Shown: positions 5,781 through 15,400 of the stretch, piece by piece
Layout: every line of letters starts with the position of its first letter
Position numbering within the stretch: the stretch's first letter is position 1
Translations under genes and position numbers: made by a program
The notes under the pieces: generated by a model
The model's database searches: none
Seen by the model: only the letters and a program-made list of their open reading frames with translations
Told to the model about the DNA's origin: nothing
Assembly: GCA_003526525.1 (NCBI GenBank)
Contig: DPVV01000208.1
Coordinates: 1 to 17,687 of the forward strand
Source: Lachnoclostridium phytofermentans
GTDB lineage: Bacteria; Bacillota; Clostridia; Lachnospirales; Lachnospiraceae
Direction of reading: 5' to 3'
Length of the DNA stretch: 17,687 nucleotides

Positions 5781-6926
5781 ATGGTTTTAGGTAGTAAAGA
5801 ACTTATACGAGATATTAATAGTAAGCTAGTGCTTGAAACTATTTTACAAAATGAGCCTATCTCTCGTGCAGCTATCTCGAAAAAATTAGGACTTACCAAA
5901 GCCACTATCTCTGCTATCGTTAGTGATTTTATTAATGATAAATTAGTTGTGGAAATCGGAAGCGATGATACGGTGCTTGGTCGTAAACCAATTCTATTAA
6001 GTTTTCATAAAAAAGCAGGTTATGCTATTTGCGTTGATATCGAAGTTTCTAGAATATCCTGTATGATTTCAGATCTAAAAGGGGAACAGCGCAGTGTCAA
6101 ACAAATCAAGACACCTTCAGAATCAAACTTAATACCAGTTTTAATTGATCTCATACAATCTATGGAGTCTGAATATGAAAAAACACCTTATGGTCTCATT
6201 GGTATTGCCATTGGTATCCATGGTGTTGTCCATCAAAACGAGGTATTATTTACCCCTTATTACAATTTAAACGGTATTAACCTCTCAGAACAATTTGGGA
6301 GCTATTTTGGTGTCCCTGTATTTTTAGAGAATGAAGCAAATCTTTCTGCACTTGGAGAAAAAGCTTATCTTCCAGAAACTTATACATCACTTGCAAACCT
6401 TAGCATACACTCTGGCGTTGGTCTAGGAATTATTTTAAATAAGCAATTATACACCGGATATCATGGAAACGCTGGTGAATTTGGTCATACCATTGTAGTA
6501 ATGAATGGCCGCTCCTGTCCTTGTGGAAATCAAGGCTGTCTCGAACAATATGCTTCGGAACGTGCCCTATTAAAAGAATACAGTGAAGATGCTTCATTAG
6601 ATGATTTGTTGCTTTCCTATGAGAAAAAAGAACCGAAGGCTGTTGAAGTGATGGAGCATTTTATAAACTACATGGCAGTTTGTGTTAATAACCTACAAAA
6701 TACAATTAGCCCGGAAATTATCATAATTAATAGTGCATTTACCAATGCCTATCCGGAATTAGCTGATATGATTACAAAAAAAGTTAGTAACAAACTAATT
6801 GATAAGATTCCGTTGATTGCCTCCAATTTAAAAGATCATTCCATATTACTTGGTGGCATTACGGTATTGGTAAAAAACTTTCTTGGTATTAAAAGTCTGA
6901 GTTTAGGAGCAAAGAACCCATCTTAA
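5781..6926 (+). CDS. ROK-family transcriptional repressor (XylR-like)
   Basis: The 381-residue protein has an N-terminal winged helix-turn-helix (about 15-60; PISRAAISKKLGLTKATIS, then the GRKP wing). A ROK sugar-kinase-like domain follows, with GIAIGIHGVV (about 141-150), ENEAN (183-187), and the zinc motif GEFGH...CPCGNQGC (H236, C246, C248, C253). Such proteins repress sugar genes and release DNA on binding their sugar. The position divergent from xylB across a shared palindrome argues for control of xylose/xylulose use, so XylR is the likely name, though the ligand cannot be read from sequence. AAAGGA lies 12 bases before the ATG, a long spacing, but no better start is near. A long terminator hairpin follows. 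Confidence 0.9.
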   Translation: MVLGSKELIRDINSKLVLETILQNEPISRAAISKKLGLTKATISAIVSDFINDKLVVEIGSDDTVLGRKPILLSFHKKAGYAICVDIEVSRISCMISDLKGEQRSVKQIKTPSESNLIPVLIDLIQSMESEYEKTPYGLIGIAIGIHGVVHQNEVLFTPYYNLNGINLSEQFGSYFGVPVFLENEANLSALGEKAYLPETYTSLANLSIHSGVGLGIILNKQLYTGYHGNAGEFGHTIVVMNGRSCPCGNQGCLEQYASERALLKEYSEDASLDDLLLSYEKKEPKAVEVMEHFINYMAVCVNNLQNTISPEIIIINSAFTNAYPELADMITKKVSNKLIDKIPLIASNLKDHSILLGGITVLVKNFLGIKSLSLGAKNPS

Positions 6927-7018
6927 GTATTATTGTTAGGAGTGTACCTTGTTATCTCAATTAATCAAACACGAAGAGCTTAGAGATGTTTACTTATTAT
7001 AAGCTCAATTATAGCTAA

Positions 7019-7086
7019 AAGACGCATAAAAATTTTAACATAAAGTGTTATCTCTTCATGTTAGAATTCTCTATGCGTCTTGTTTT
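7019..7086. terminator. Long bidirectional terminator between ROK gene and lipid kinase
   Basis: AAGACGCATA (7019-7028) pairs perfectly with TATGCGTCTT (7072-7081). Inside it AATTTTAACAT (7031-7041) pairs with ATGTTAGAATT (7058-7068) with one wobble. TGTTTT follows on the plus strand, and TTTTAGC follows the minus-strand stem. It sits between two convergent genes. Confidence 0.85.
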
Positions 7087-7096
7087 AAATATCTAA

Positions 7097-8032
7097 TTAT
7101 AAAATTTCTAACGTTTCTTTTGATTCGAGCAATTCCGAACGGTCACAGATATAAGGTATGGCTTGCTTATGTATTACAATGTTTGCTTCCGTTGTAGTAC
7201 CACCATATTCCCCATCTAAGGACCAAGGCATATCACTTTCTGAAATAATCTTAACAGAGTTAACACGATGATAATATATGTTCTTTCCAGTGAGCACATT
7301 ATGTGCTAAATCATTGATGATACCACTTAATTCAACCAGATTATTTGGCCTACGAATCAAGATTAATTCAAATAGTCCATCATTTAACAACACTTTTGAA
7401 CCAGTGATTCCTCGAAAACCGCCGATCGAATTCGAATTCGCTAGCATCCCATAAATAAAATCATCCTCCAACACCTTGTCCTCATGCTCAATGCGAAGAT
7501 GGTAAAACTTAACGTTGTGAAGTTTACTGATACCACTTAAAATGTATGCCATTCGTCCGAGTACATTTTTAAAATTTTGTGGTGTATCATAAGAAACATC
7601 AGTAAATAATCCGAACGCTGCTGTGTAAGTAAAGTATGAATTATTCATAGACCCCACATCACATAACAAGGTAGCACCTCTTACAATAATTTCAGCAGCT
7701 TTCTCCATGTTCTTTGGAATATTCAGACTATAACCAAAGTCATTTGTAGTACCGGAAGGTATGTAGCCAACCGGTAACGAACAACCAACTTCCATAAGTC
7801 CTCCAACTACCTCATTCAAAGTACCATCCCCGCCAGAGCATATAATGGCATCACATTCGTTTTTGGTTGCATATTCCTTTGCTATCTCTCTGGCATCCAT
7901 TTTTTGTCTAGTAGGATATATTACAATTTCACAATCCGTCCTTAAGAATATCTCTAGAATATGTGAAAGCTTCGTACGTATTCTACCTCTACCTGCATTT
8001 GGATTATAGATAAATAACATCTTTCTTCGCAT
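7097..8032 (-). CDS. DagK/YegS-like lipid kinase
   Basis: The 311-residue protein belongs to the diacylglycerol kinase catalytic family. It has FIYNPNAGRGR near the N-terminus, the nucleotide-binding GGDGTLNEVVGG (GGDGT at 67-71), PSGTTNDFG (about 92-100) and a late SLDGEYGG (DGE about 273-275). Members phosphorylate diacylglycerol or related lipids with ATP at the membrane. This branch (YegS/BmrU-like) is often unassigned in substrate, so I give no symbol. I chose the ATG at 8032: AAAGG (8045-8049) is 12 bases upstream, whereas an in-frame TTG at 8044 would abut the ribosome binding site. An ATG at 8020 is another option. The ribosome binding site directly follows the stop codon of the SASP gene, which suggests translational coupling. 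Confidence 0.9.
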   Translation of the reverse strand: MRRKMLFIYNPNAGRGRIRTKLSHILEIFLRTDCEIVIYPTRQKMDAREIAKEYATKNECDAIICSGGDGTLNEVVGGLMEVGCSLPVGYIPSGTTNDFGYSLNIPKNMEKAAEIIVRGATLLCDVGSMNNSYFTYTAAFGLFTDVSYDTPQNFKNVLGRMAYILSGISKLHNVKFYHLRIEHEDKVLEDDFIYGMLANSNSIGGFRGITGSKVLLNDGLFELILIRRPNNLVELSGIINDLAHNVLTGKNIYYHRVNSVKIISESDMPWSLDGEYGGTTTEANIVIHKQAIPYICDRSELLESKETLEIL

Positions 8033-8049
8033 TTTAAACGTCAACCTTT

Positions 8050-8262
8050 CTATTCTTCCTTGATTGTACTCACTTGCTTTTCCATAGCTTTTCTTTTTCT
8101 TGTCATGATACCACCGATACGGCCTGTTTCCTTTGCAGACAAAGACCCCCAGCCCTCACGAAGTACTTGATCAAAGAGTCCTAGTTCTTTTGCAATCTCA
8201 TACTTCAACATATCTTCTGGTTTAACTTTCGACATATCAATTGGTTTTCTTATTTTTCCCAT
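8050..8262 (-). CDS. Alpha/beta-type small acid-soluble spore protein
   Basis: This 70-residue protein has the SASP signature. YEIAKELGL matches the region around the germination-protease cleavage site (E-I bond), and GWGSLSAKETGRIGGIMTRK matches the conserved DNA-binding segment. Such proteins coat forespore DNA, shift it toward an A-like form, protect it from UV and heat, and are degraded on germination. A Tyr replaces the usual Thr/Ser before the cleaved Glu. AAGGAG lies 8 bases before the ATG. A lipid kinase gene follows 17 bp downstream. Expression is expected late in the forespore (sigma-G or sigma-F). CACAATA (8276-8282) is close to a sigma-G-type -10, but a matching -35 is not clear. 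Confidence 0.93.
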   Translation of the reverse strand: MGKIRKPIDMSKVKPEDMLKYEIAKELGLFDQVLREGWGSLSAKETGRIGGIMTRKRKAMEKQVSTIKEE

Positions 8263-8277
8263 ACAATATACTCCTTA

Positions 8278-8293
8278 TTGTGTTGCAACACAA
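8278..8293. promoter_or_regulatory. Perfect 16-bp palindrome in front of the SASP gene
   Basis: TTGTGTTGCAACACAA is identical to its reverse complement over all 16 bases. It ends just before the SASP ribosome binding site and overlaps the likely -10 region (CACAATA, 8276-8282; or CACAAT 17 bases from TTGACA at 8300-8305). A repressor bound here would block transcription. I do not recognise the regulator. Confidence 0.6.
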
Positions 8294-8326
8294 GGAAAAT
8301 GTCAATCCCCTAAGGTGATATTTTCC
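8294..8326. other. 11-bp dyad abutting the palindrome
   Basis: GGAAAATGTCA (8294-8304) pairs with TGATATTTTCC (8316-8326) with one G-T wobble, around an 11-base loop. It starts on the very next base after the 16-bp palindrome and contains TTGACA (minus strand, 8300-8305), a consensus -35. It lacks a T run on either strand, so it is not a standard terminator. Elsewhere in 8263-8418 there is only a weak 5-bp hairpin (GGGTA 8344-8348 / TACCC 8354-8358). Confidence 0.5.
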
Positions 8327-8418
8327 CCATATTACTAATTACCGGGTACCTAATACCCTCTTGGAGTATATCCAATTTACCCTACCATAAACATAATTTT
8401 GGGCTTTTTCTTATGGCT

Positions 8419-11400
8419 TTACTTTGATCCTACTCTGATTTCCTTACCTAGAGAAAAAGAATAAATTATCTTTTCCTTTACCGTTTTGTCAAGTAGCTGA
8501 TTCAGTGCCCTCTCATAATAATGTATTTGTTCTTGATAACGTCTTATGAGTTCTTCTTCTCCGAATTCTCCCACTGCATCTGTTTTATAATCTACTAAAA
8601 CAATTCCATCCTCTTCTTCAAAATAAACATCAATGATACCTTGTATTAATACGAAATCATCACTGTCGCAATCCTGCGAGTTTGGGGAACAGCACAAATT
8701 CGCATGTGAAAAATCTTGATTTCTGCTTAATAAGCTGGAAGTATGTTCCGAGGACGACGTAGGCACAAACTTCTGTGTGAGAGAACTTTGTTCTTTCACA
8801 CTTACCTCACTTGCTGGGATGCCGATTACAAATGGTTGCTCCCGATAGAGACATCCTTTATTATAAGCAATCTGCATACGATGATAGAGTTCCGATTGGA
8901 AAAACCGTGAAAGTCGCTCAAAATTAATACTCGATATGGATTCTTCCTGTATGAGTCCACGATTTGCTAACTGAGAAATAAATTCCTTTAGCTCAAATTT
9001 TGTTTTCTTTTCCGAAAAATCAATCAGTTCCAAAATCTTGTGATATAAATTCCCTCGTTCCGTCCCTCTGAGTTCTTTTTCCTCTTTTAGAAACTTAGGT
9101 ATTGTAGGTTCTATTAAAGTTTGACTTTCCTCCTTTACTTGAAAGTATGTTTCTGTCAACTCTTCCTTTAAACGAGGGTATGTCTCTGCCCACTTCTCCT
9201 TAACTTGAGGGTACGTCTCTGTCATTTCCTCATCTACCTGTTGGCTTAATTTTTTTAATTCACTTACCGTAGTTTTTATTGGTAACAGAGCCTCTTGTTC
9301 ATACGGATATCGGAAGGATAGTTTTGTTAAAAGGTCTTTTCCCGGTTGCTCTCCATCTAAATCTTCCTCTGCGCCATGAAGAAAATTATACGGATTTAAT
9401 TCTTCTTGTTTATTCCTAATATCCGTCTGTTTTTCATATTCATCCTCTAATAAATCTTTCGGAGTAAGCGCGATGACTCGAATTCTATCGTCGCTAAGTG
9501 CTACTGGACCAACGAAAGAAAAATAGTCTTTCGCCATAGCTAATGTTTGAAACCGTAATGGAGTAACTCCAGGTGTAGAATCTTGTCTCCATTTCTCAAA
9601 CAGATCATTTGCATCATTTGCACTACCAATCATGATTAGCTTTTCCTTGGCTCTCGTTAATGCAACATATAAAACCCTTAATTCTTCCCCTAAGTTATCA
9701 AGCATAATATTCTTTTTAATTACCTGTTTTAACAAAGTCGGACACTTTGTTCTAAGCTGATAATCAATGCATTCTGGCCCAATTCCATAGTCGGCATGAA
9801 GAACAATCTTTTCCCTGGCATCCATCGTATTAAATTGTTTACCCATCCCAGCAAGTATTACCACCGGAAACTCCAAGCCTTTACTTTTGTGGATACTCAT
9901 GATACGAACTGCGTTGTCATTCTCCGAAAGTCCACCGGCTTCCCCATAATCAATCTCAAATTTTAATAATCTTTCAATATAGCGGATAAATTGAAATAAT
10001 CCATGGTAACTACTTTCTTCAAAGGATAATGCATGTTGAACCAGTAGATTTAAGTTATTTCTACGCTGCTCTCCTCCCGGCATAGCAAAGACAAAGAGAT
10101 CATATCCAGTTTCTTTAAAAAACTCTAAAATAATCTCATGTACCGGCAGGTATACGGCCTTTTCCCTGAGTCTATCAAAAGAAGTAAAAAACCTACTTAA
10201 TTTTTCTCCTGCTTCCTCAACATTTAATTTTTCTCCCACTTCCACAAAGTCTTGATTCGCATCCCCTTGTATAACTGTATAGTCTAGAGCAATTTCTCTT
10301 GCAGCATCATATATCGATAGATTCTTAGCTTCTTTCGTACGTTTAACCCTTAAAAGCGATAATTGCTCTGCACTTAATCCTACGATTGGAGAATAAAGAA
10401 TAGCGGTTAACGGAGCATCCTGCCTTGGATTATCCAGTATTCTTAGATAATTTAAAACAGTTTTTACTTCCAGTGTCTGAAAGTACCCTGTCTGCGTATC
10501 GGAATATGCTGGAATTCCTTCCTGTTTTAATATTTCAGTAAAGGTTTCTGACCAACCAGTCATCGTACGCAATAAAATAACGATATCACGGTATTGACAA
10601 CGTTCTTGTACTTGTTCCTCATCTTTTCTTTTCGTTACTAAGAATCCTCTCTCTCCATGCACTAACTGCTTTATTCGCATGGCAACAGCCTTCGCTTCAA
10701 ATTCTCGTTTACTAAGCTCTATCGCATCCTCTTCTAACGACATTACATCCAATCGATCCGTAGACTCCGGCATAGGATTTTCCTCTTCTTTTCGATCTAG
10801 AATGATTAGCTCTGTCTTTGTATCCGAGGATAGGAAAGAGGTATTGTCTAAATCCATCTCTATCTCTGGAAACTGTGCACCAGGATAAAGAGAAACCTCT
10901 TTGGTATATTCAATTCCTCCCATGGCCTTTGTCATAATCTTTTCAAAGACACCATTAATACTATCTAGCACTTCCGCTCTGCTTCGAAAGTTCTTACTTA
11001 AATCAATACGACGATATAGCCCTTCCTCCGTAGAATACTGTTCGTATTTTTCCATAAATAGTTCTGGCCTTGCCATACGGAATTTATAAATACTCTGCTT
11101 TACATCTCCAACCATAAAAACATTCGGACGCCCCTCCGAAACCTTAGAGATACTACTTAAGATATATTCCTGAACATAGTTACTATCTTGATATTCATCA
11201 ATCATAATCTCTTCAAACTGTTCACTCATCTCTCTTGCGACCTTAGTAGGTACAAGTTTCCCATCCTCTTTTGTAACTAGGATATTAAGCGCAAAGTGTT
11301 CAATATCTGAAAAATCCACTAGATTATTCTCTTCCTTTGAAGCATCTAGTCGACTTAAAAATTCATGAGTAAGTGATAATAATACCAACATAGGCCTGCG

Positions 11401-12420
11401 AACTTTTTTCATATCAGAAAGCATGTCCTCCATTGGTTGAAAAAAGAAATCCTCGGATAAATCAGAAAGTATCTTCTTTACCATCTGACGTAGCGCTTTC
11501 ACTTCTTCTTTTCTTTCCTCGGTTGCATCTGGCCATTTTTTCGTGGATAACCTTGCAAATGTTATCTGAGAAAATGCCTTCTGATATTCTTCATACGAAC
11601 GAAATGAACCCGATTCAGTGATAAGTAATCTCTCTATCATCTCTTGATCTGATAATAATGCATCCAGATAAGGCCTTGGTCCATCTGGATAGTTTGTAAT
11701 CTCGATTGCTTTTGCACACAAATCAGAAGCCTCACAAAGTAAAGCCTTAACATATTGAAGGAGTTGTTTCATCCAACTAGTTTGATTGATATCCTCTGCG
11801 GTCTCAACTAGAAAATCTCTTTCTCTCTCCTCCACCCATTCATGCGGATAAGGATAACTCTGTGAAAATTGATATAGCTTTAATATAAAATTCTCAATTG
11901 GCTCATCTGATTTTGAAGCAGAATAACACTCTACAAATTCTAAAAAATCTTCGGCACCTTCCTCATACTTTTCTTCTAATAAAGTAGCTAATACATCAGA
12001 TTTTAATAACGTTAATTCCGCTTCGTCTGCAATACGAAACGAAGGATCTAGGTCAATGGTATGAAAATGATTTCGAATTACCGATAAACAAAAACTATCA
12101 ATTGTCGTAATTTGAGCATTATATAAAAGTGTCAGCTGCTTTTGCAAGTGAACATTATCAGGCTGCTCCAATACTTTCTTTTCAATCGCGGCACCAATAC
12201 GTTCCCTCATCTCTCCTGCTGCCGCTTTTGTAAATGTAACAATGAGTAACTGATCAATATTAATCGGAGAGTTTTCAGACGTAATCCGATTGATAATACG
12301 CTCTACCAAAACAGCCGTTTTTCCAGAACCTGCAGCCGCAGAAACTAAAAGGTTGCAATCTCTGATATCAATTACCTTCTGTTGCCCCGGTGTCCAACTC
12401 GTCTTTGCCAAAAAACTCAT
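8419..12420 (-). CDS. addA: AddA, helicase-nuclease subunit
   Basis: AddA is the ATPase/helicase subunit, with one nuclease domain, of the AddAB complex that resects double-strand breaks and loads RecA at Chi sites. The UvrD-like helicase motifs are all present: Walker A AAAGSGKT (28-35), TTIDSFCLSVI, IDEYQDS (about 405), VGDVKQSIYKFR (about 435), SIHKSKGLEFPVV (about 843) and YVALTRAKEKL (about 923). The RecB-type nuclease shows RGNLYHKILE (about 1123) and QGIID...LVDYKTDA (about 1277). At 1333 residues it is longer than typical AddA (about 1200-1250) because of an 11-residue tandem repeat (about 1061-1100) and a Ser-rich insertion (about 1205-1252). The ATG at 12420 overlaps addB by 53 bp, but AGGAGG (12421-12426) touches it. 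A TTG at 12411 is 9 bases away and may be the real start. Confidence 0.97.
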   Translation of the reverse strand: MSFLAKTSWTPGQQKVIDIRDCNLLVSAAAGSGKTAVLVERIINRITSENSPINIDQLLIVTFTKAAAGEMRERIGAAIEKKVLEQPDNVHLQKQLTLLYNAQITTIDSFCLSVIRNHFHTIDLDPSFRIADEAELTLLKSDVLATLLEEKYEEGAEDFLEFVECYSASKSDEPIENFILKLYQFSQSYPYPHEWVEERERDFLVETAEDINQTSWMKQLLQYVKALLCEASDLCAKAIEITNYPDGPRPYLDALLSDQEMIERLLITESGSFRSYEEYQKAFSQITFARLSTKKWPDATEERKEEVKALRQMVKKILSDLSEDFFFQPMEDMLSDMKKVRRPMLVLLSLTHEFLSRLDASKEENNLVDFSDIEHFALNILVTKEDGKLVPTKVAREMSEQFEEIMIDEYQDSNYVQEYILSSISKVSEGRPNVFMVGDVKQSIYKFRMARPELFMEKYEQYSTEEGLYRRIDLSKNFRSRAEVLDSINGVFEKIMTKAMGGIEYTKEVSLYPGAQFPEIEMDLDNTSFLSSDTKTELIILDRKEEENPMPESTDRLDVMSLEEDAIELSKREFEAKAVAMRIKQLVHGERGFLVTKRKDEEQVQERCQYRDIVILLRTMTGWSETFTEILKQEGIPAYSDTQTGYFQTLEVKTVLNYLRILDNPRQDAPLTAILYSPIVGLSAEQLSLLRVKRTKEAKNLSIYDAAREIALDYTVIQGDANQDFVEVGEKLNVEEAGEKLSRFFTSFDRLREKAVYLPVHEIILEFFKETGYDLFVFAMPGGEQRRNNLNLLVQHALSFEESSYHGLFQFIRYIERLLKFEIDYGEAGGLSENDNAVRIMSIHKSKGLEFPVVILAGMGKQFNTMDAREKIVLHADYGIGPECIDYQLRTKCPTLLKQVIKKNIMLDNLGEELRVLYVALTRAKEKLIMIGSANDANDLFEKWRQDSTPGVTPLRFQTLAMAKDYFSFVGPVALSDDRIRVIALTPKDLLEDEYEKQTDIRNKQEELNPYNFLHGAEEDLDGEQPGKDLLTKLSFRYPYEQEALLPIKTTVSELKKLSQQVDEEMTETYPQVKEKWAETYPRLKEELTETYFQVKEESQTLIEPTIPKFLKEEKELRGTERGNLYHKILELIDFSEKKTKFELKEFISQLANRGLIQEESISSINFERLSRFFQSELYHRMQIAYNKGCLYREQPFVIGIPASEVSVKEQSSLTQKFVPTSSSEHTSSLLSRNQDFSHANLCCSPNSQDCDSDDFVLIQGIIDVYFEEEDGIVLVDYKTDAVGEFGEEELIRRYQEQIHYYERALNQLLDKTVKEKIIYSFSLGKEIRVGSK
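8775..8801. repeat. Near-perfect 12-bp palindrome inside addA
   Basis: GTGTGA (8775-8780) with TCACAC (8796-8801) and AGAAC (8782-8786) with GTTCT (8790-8794) form a 12-position stem with one G/T position and a 3-base loop. It lies at the edge of the DNA encoding the Ser-rich insertion in the AddA nuclease domain, and the reading frame stays open through it. Confidence 0.6.
9131..9229 (-). repeat. Three 33-bp tandem repeats within addA
   Basis: Units 9131-9163, 9164-9196 and 9197-9229 are imperfect 33-bp direct repeats. On the minus strand they encode the 11-residue units QVDEEMTETYP, QVKEKWAETYP and RLKEELTETYF, then a partial QVKEE. They are contiguous and in frame, in the linker between the helicase and nuclease domains. 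Confidence 0.85.
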
Positions 12421-15400
12421 CCTCCTCTTTGATTAAGTTCCAAACTTCCTCTTTATTTAAAGTCTTTAAATTACGATACGAAAAGCCACTCACTTTACAG
12501 TCAAATCCACAAACCGTTTGGAAGGAACAATAAGTACAGGCGTTTCGATTCTTTGCCCTATAAGGATTATGTCTAACTTTTCCCTCCATGATTTGCTCAC
12601 TGAATCGATGCATCAGATCTTTGATATAGTCCATCAATGTAATAAGGTCTTCCTCCTTTGCTATGGAAGATCTTTTCGTAAAACTTCCGTCCTTCCCAGT
12701 CTCTACTGGGATTACCGTTGACTTCGTTGAAGGAGCCAATTCTCCCTCTTCCCCACGAAAGCCAGTATCAAGAAGCGGTACCACAACCTTAGATGCATTC
12801 ACAAGCCCATTCATTGCTAACTTCTTCTCAATCTCCTCTTCTACGAAGCTAGATTTTGTAACAATTGGATCCTCTAAATTATAATAAAATACTCCTGCTG
12901 GATGTATCTCATGATTTGGGTACTGCTCTTTCATTAGTTCCATGGCAGCACTTAAGTAAACACCTAACTGTAATTGAAGACCATAATATAAATTCATCAA
13001 GTCGAAGGATGTACTACCTGATTTATAATCAATGACCTTAACATAAAGCTTGCCATCCTGTTCATATAAATCAACTCGGTCAATACGTCCTCTTAAGTTT
13101 AGATATCGATCCGCATGAGAAAAATATTGTTCATAGCTTCCAGGTTCAAATACTCCCTGTTGTAATTGATGCGTTAAGGTCTTCGTTGTCCTTTGCAATA
13201 TCCTCTCGACTCTGGTTGCTAAATAAGCACTTCGTTTCGAACTTTCTAAAATTCCATTTCCAAAATTCTCTACTGCCTCTTTCACACATCGTTCTCCTAA
13301 TGAGATTCGAACATCCTCTGGCAGTTCATGCCATGAGATTCCTAACTCTTTTAAAGCTTTAGAAAACCGTTCCAATGCCTCATGAAACAAGCTTCCAATA
13401 TCAGGCATGGAAATCTTATATTCCTGACGTTCCTCTAAACTTAAACCGTACTGAAGAAAATGTGCAAAGGCACATGCTGCATACTTTTCCATACGGGTCA
13501 CACTACCAAGTAAAGTTTCTCCATAAAGCTTTCTTGCTACTTCTTTGGTTAAGCCTTGCTCGTAGTTTTGATAAAATACCCCTTGTAATACCCTGTCTAA
13601 GGAAATCCTTCCTTTGATTTGACCACTAGCGTATAAGTGATATACTTCTCTCCAAAGATTAGGTTGTTCTCCTTCATAATCACGAAGAATAGAAATTAGA
13701 TAACTTAATCCTTGATCCGTACCAAGCAGTTCATCTTCTCTAGATTTTTTATCTGCATCATAAATCTTAAGCTTCGGAACTATTTTATTTATCTTTCCAA
13801 GCAAATAAGAAGCACGAATCGACTTCCCTGAAACATCTAATTTACTGTAATAAAGATACAGCTTATTCTGTGGCTTTGTTAAATTAAGATAGAGATAAAA
13901 CTCGGTAAGATAAGCAGTTTGACGTTTCGTAGGAGATAATTCAATTTCGTTATCCGCAAATAATTGACGCTCTGCATCGGATAAGATACCACCGCCAGGA
14001 TTTGCTTTTGGTACAATACCATCATTAACCCCTAAGAAAAATAATGCTTTGATATCTTTTAGTCTGGTACGTTCGATATCACCAACCAGAATCTGATCAA
14101 TACTTGGAGGAATCAAACCAACTTTCGCTTCGCGAAAACCCGTATCAAGAATATCTTTAAATTCCTTTAATGGTAATACATCCTCTCCAAGTAGTTCTAC
14201 CATTCGGTCAAAAATTTCAAGAACCATCCGATAGATTTGCTCATACTCTTTGGCTCTTAGTTTATCTTCTTCCTCCCCATGCGCCTTAAACTTTTCAACA
14301 AATATATGAATCTTTTCTTCGATATGATAAGTACACAATAAGTCATAAAGAGCGGTTATGCATTCCCTTACCGAGGAATTCTTATCTTTTAAAGTTTCAT
14401 AAAGTGGTGTAAACTCTTTTAATATACGCTCTCTCACATAATTGACTTTCTCTAAGTCAACCTCATAATTGGTTCGGTACATCCTCTGCCATTCATGCTC
14501 ATAGCGGTATTTTCCTCGAATTCCAAACGCTATGACATAGTTTTCAAATAGGTCTATCTCTTCCAACGTAAAATCTGTTAATCCACACTTTAAGAAACGA
14601 AAAATTGCTTCATAATCAAAATTGCGAGTCACTACATCAAGTGCTGAACGCAGAAACTCCACCACGGGGTTTGTTAATATATTCTTCTTATGATCCACAA
14701 AACAAGGTATACCAGCTAGCTCTAACTCTCTTTTTACAATATCACCATAAACCTCCATAGCACCAGAAACGATAGCGATATCTTTATAACGGTAATGTTC
14801 TTCACGAAGTAATTTTGTAATCTCTATTACTGCATGACGTGCCTCTGCCATTGGATCTTTTGCTACCGTAATTGATATATCATCTTGCTCCTCAGTAAAC
14901 GATCTATAAGGATATCGAAAGATATTTTTTTCCAATGCTGAAAGTGCCCTGCTATTATGAAAACGATAAGAGAACCCACCATTTTCTGATGCAACAAGAA
15001 TCGGAGGTTTTATCTCTATCCGTTGCGTAATTGCAAGGTCCGTAAGCTTTTCCACCATCTTACCACTAAGGTAAAATAATTGATGTTCCTCCTGATTCCT
15101 ATGAATTTGACTTTCATCCATTGTTATTGTTACTGTAACTGACTTAGCCTTTTTCATTAAGTGGGAAAGAAGTTTATATTGCGATGGTGTAAAGCCTGTA
15201 AACCCATCCAAACATATATCACAGTCATTTACAAAAGAGGAATCATCAATAACATCACAGAGAAGATCTAAGATTTCCTCTGAGTTAATATATTTATCCC
15301 GAAGGAACTCTTCATAAGCTTGATAGATGGTCATGATATCCGTTAATTTATGATTAAGAAGTGGTTTTCCTTTGGCTACATCCTTCATTTTTTCCAGTTC

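Noticed and set aside
8385..8416. Hairpin CCATAA/TTATGG as the addA terminator
   Set aside because: The stem is only 6 bp with a 20-base loop and no T run. No convincing addA terminator was found.
9131..9229. CRISPR-like array of 33-bp repeats
   Set aside because: The repeats are contiguous, imperfect, without spacers, and in frame within addA.
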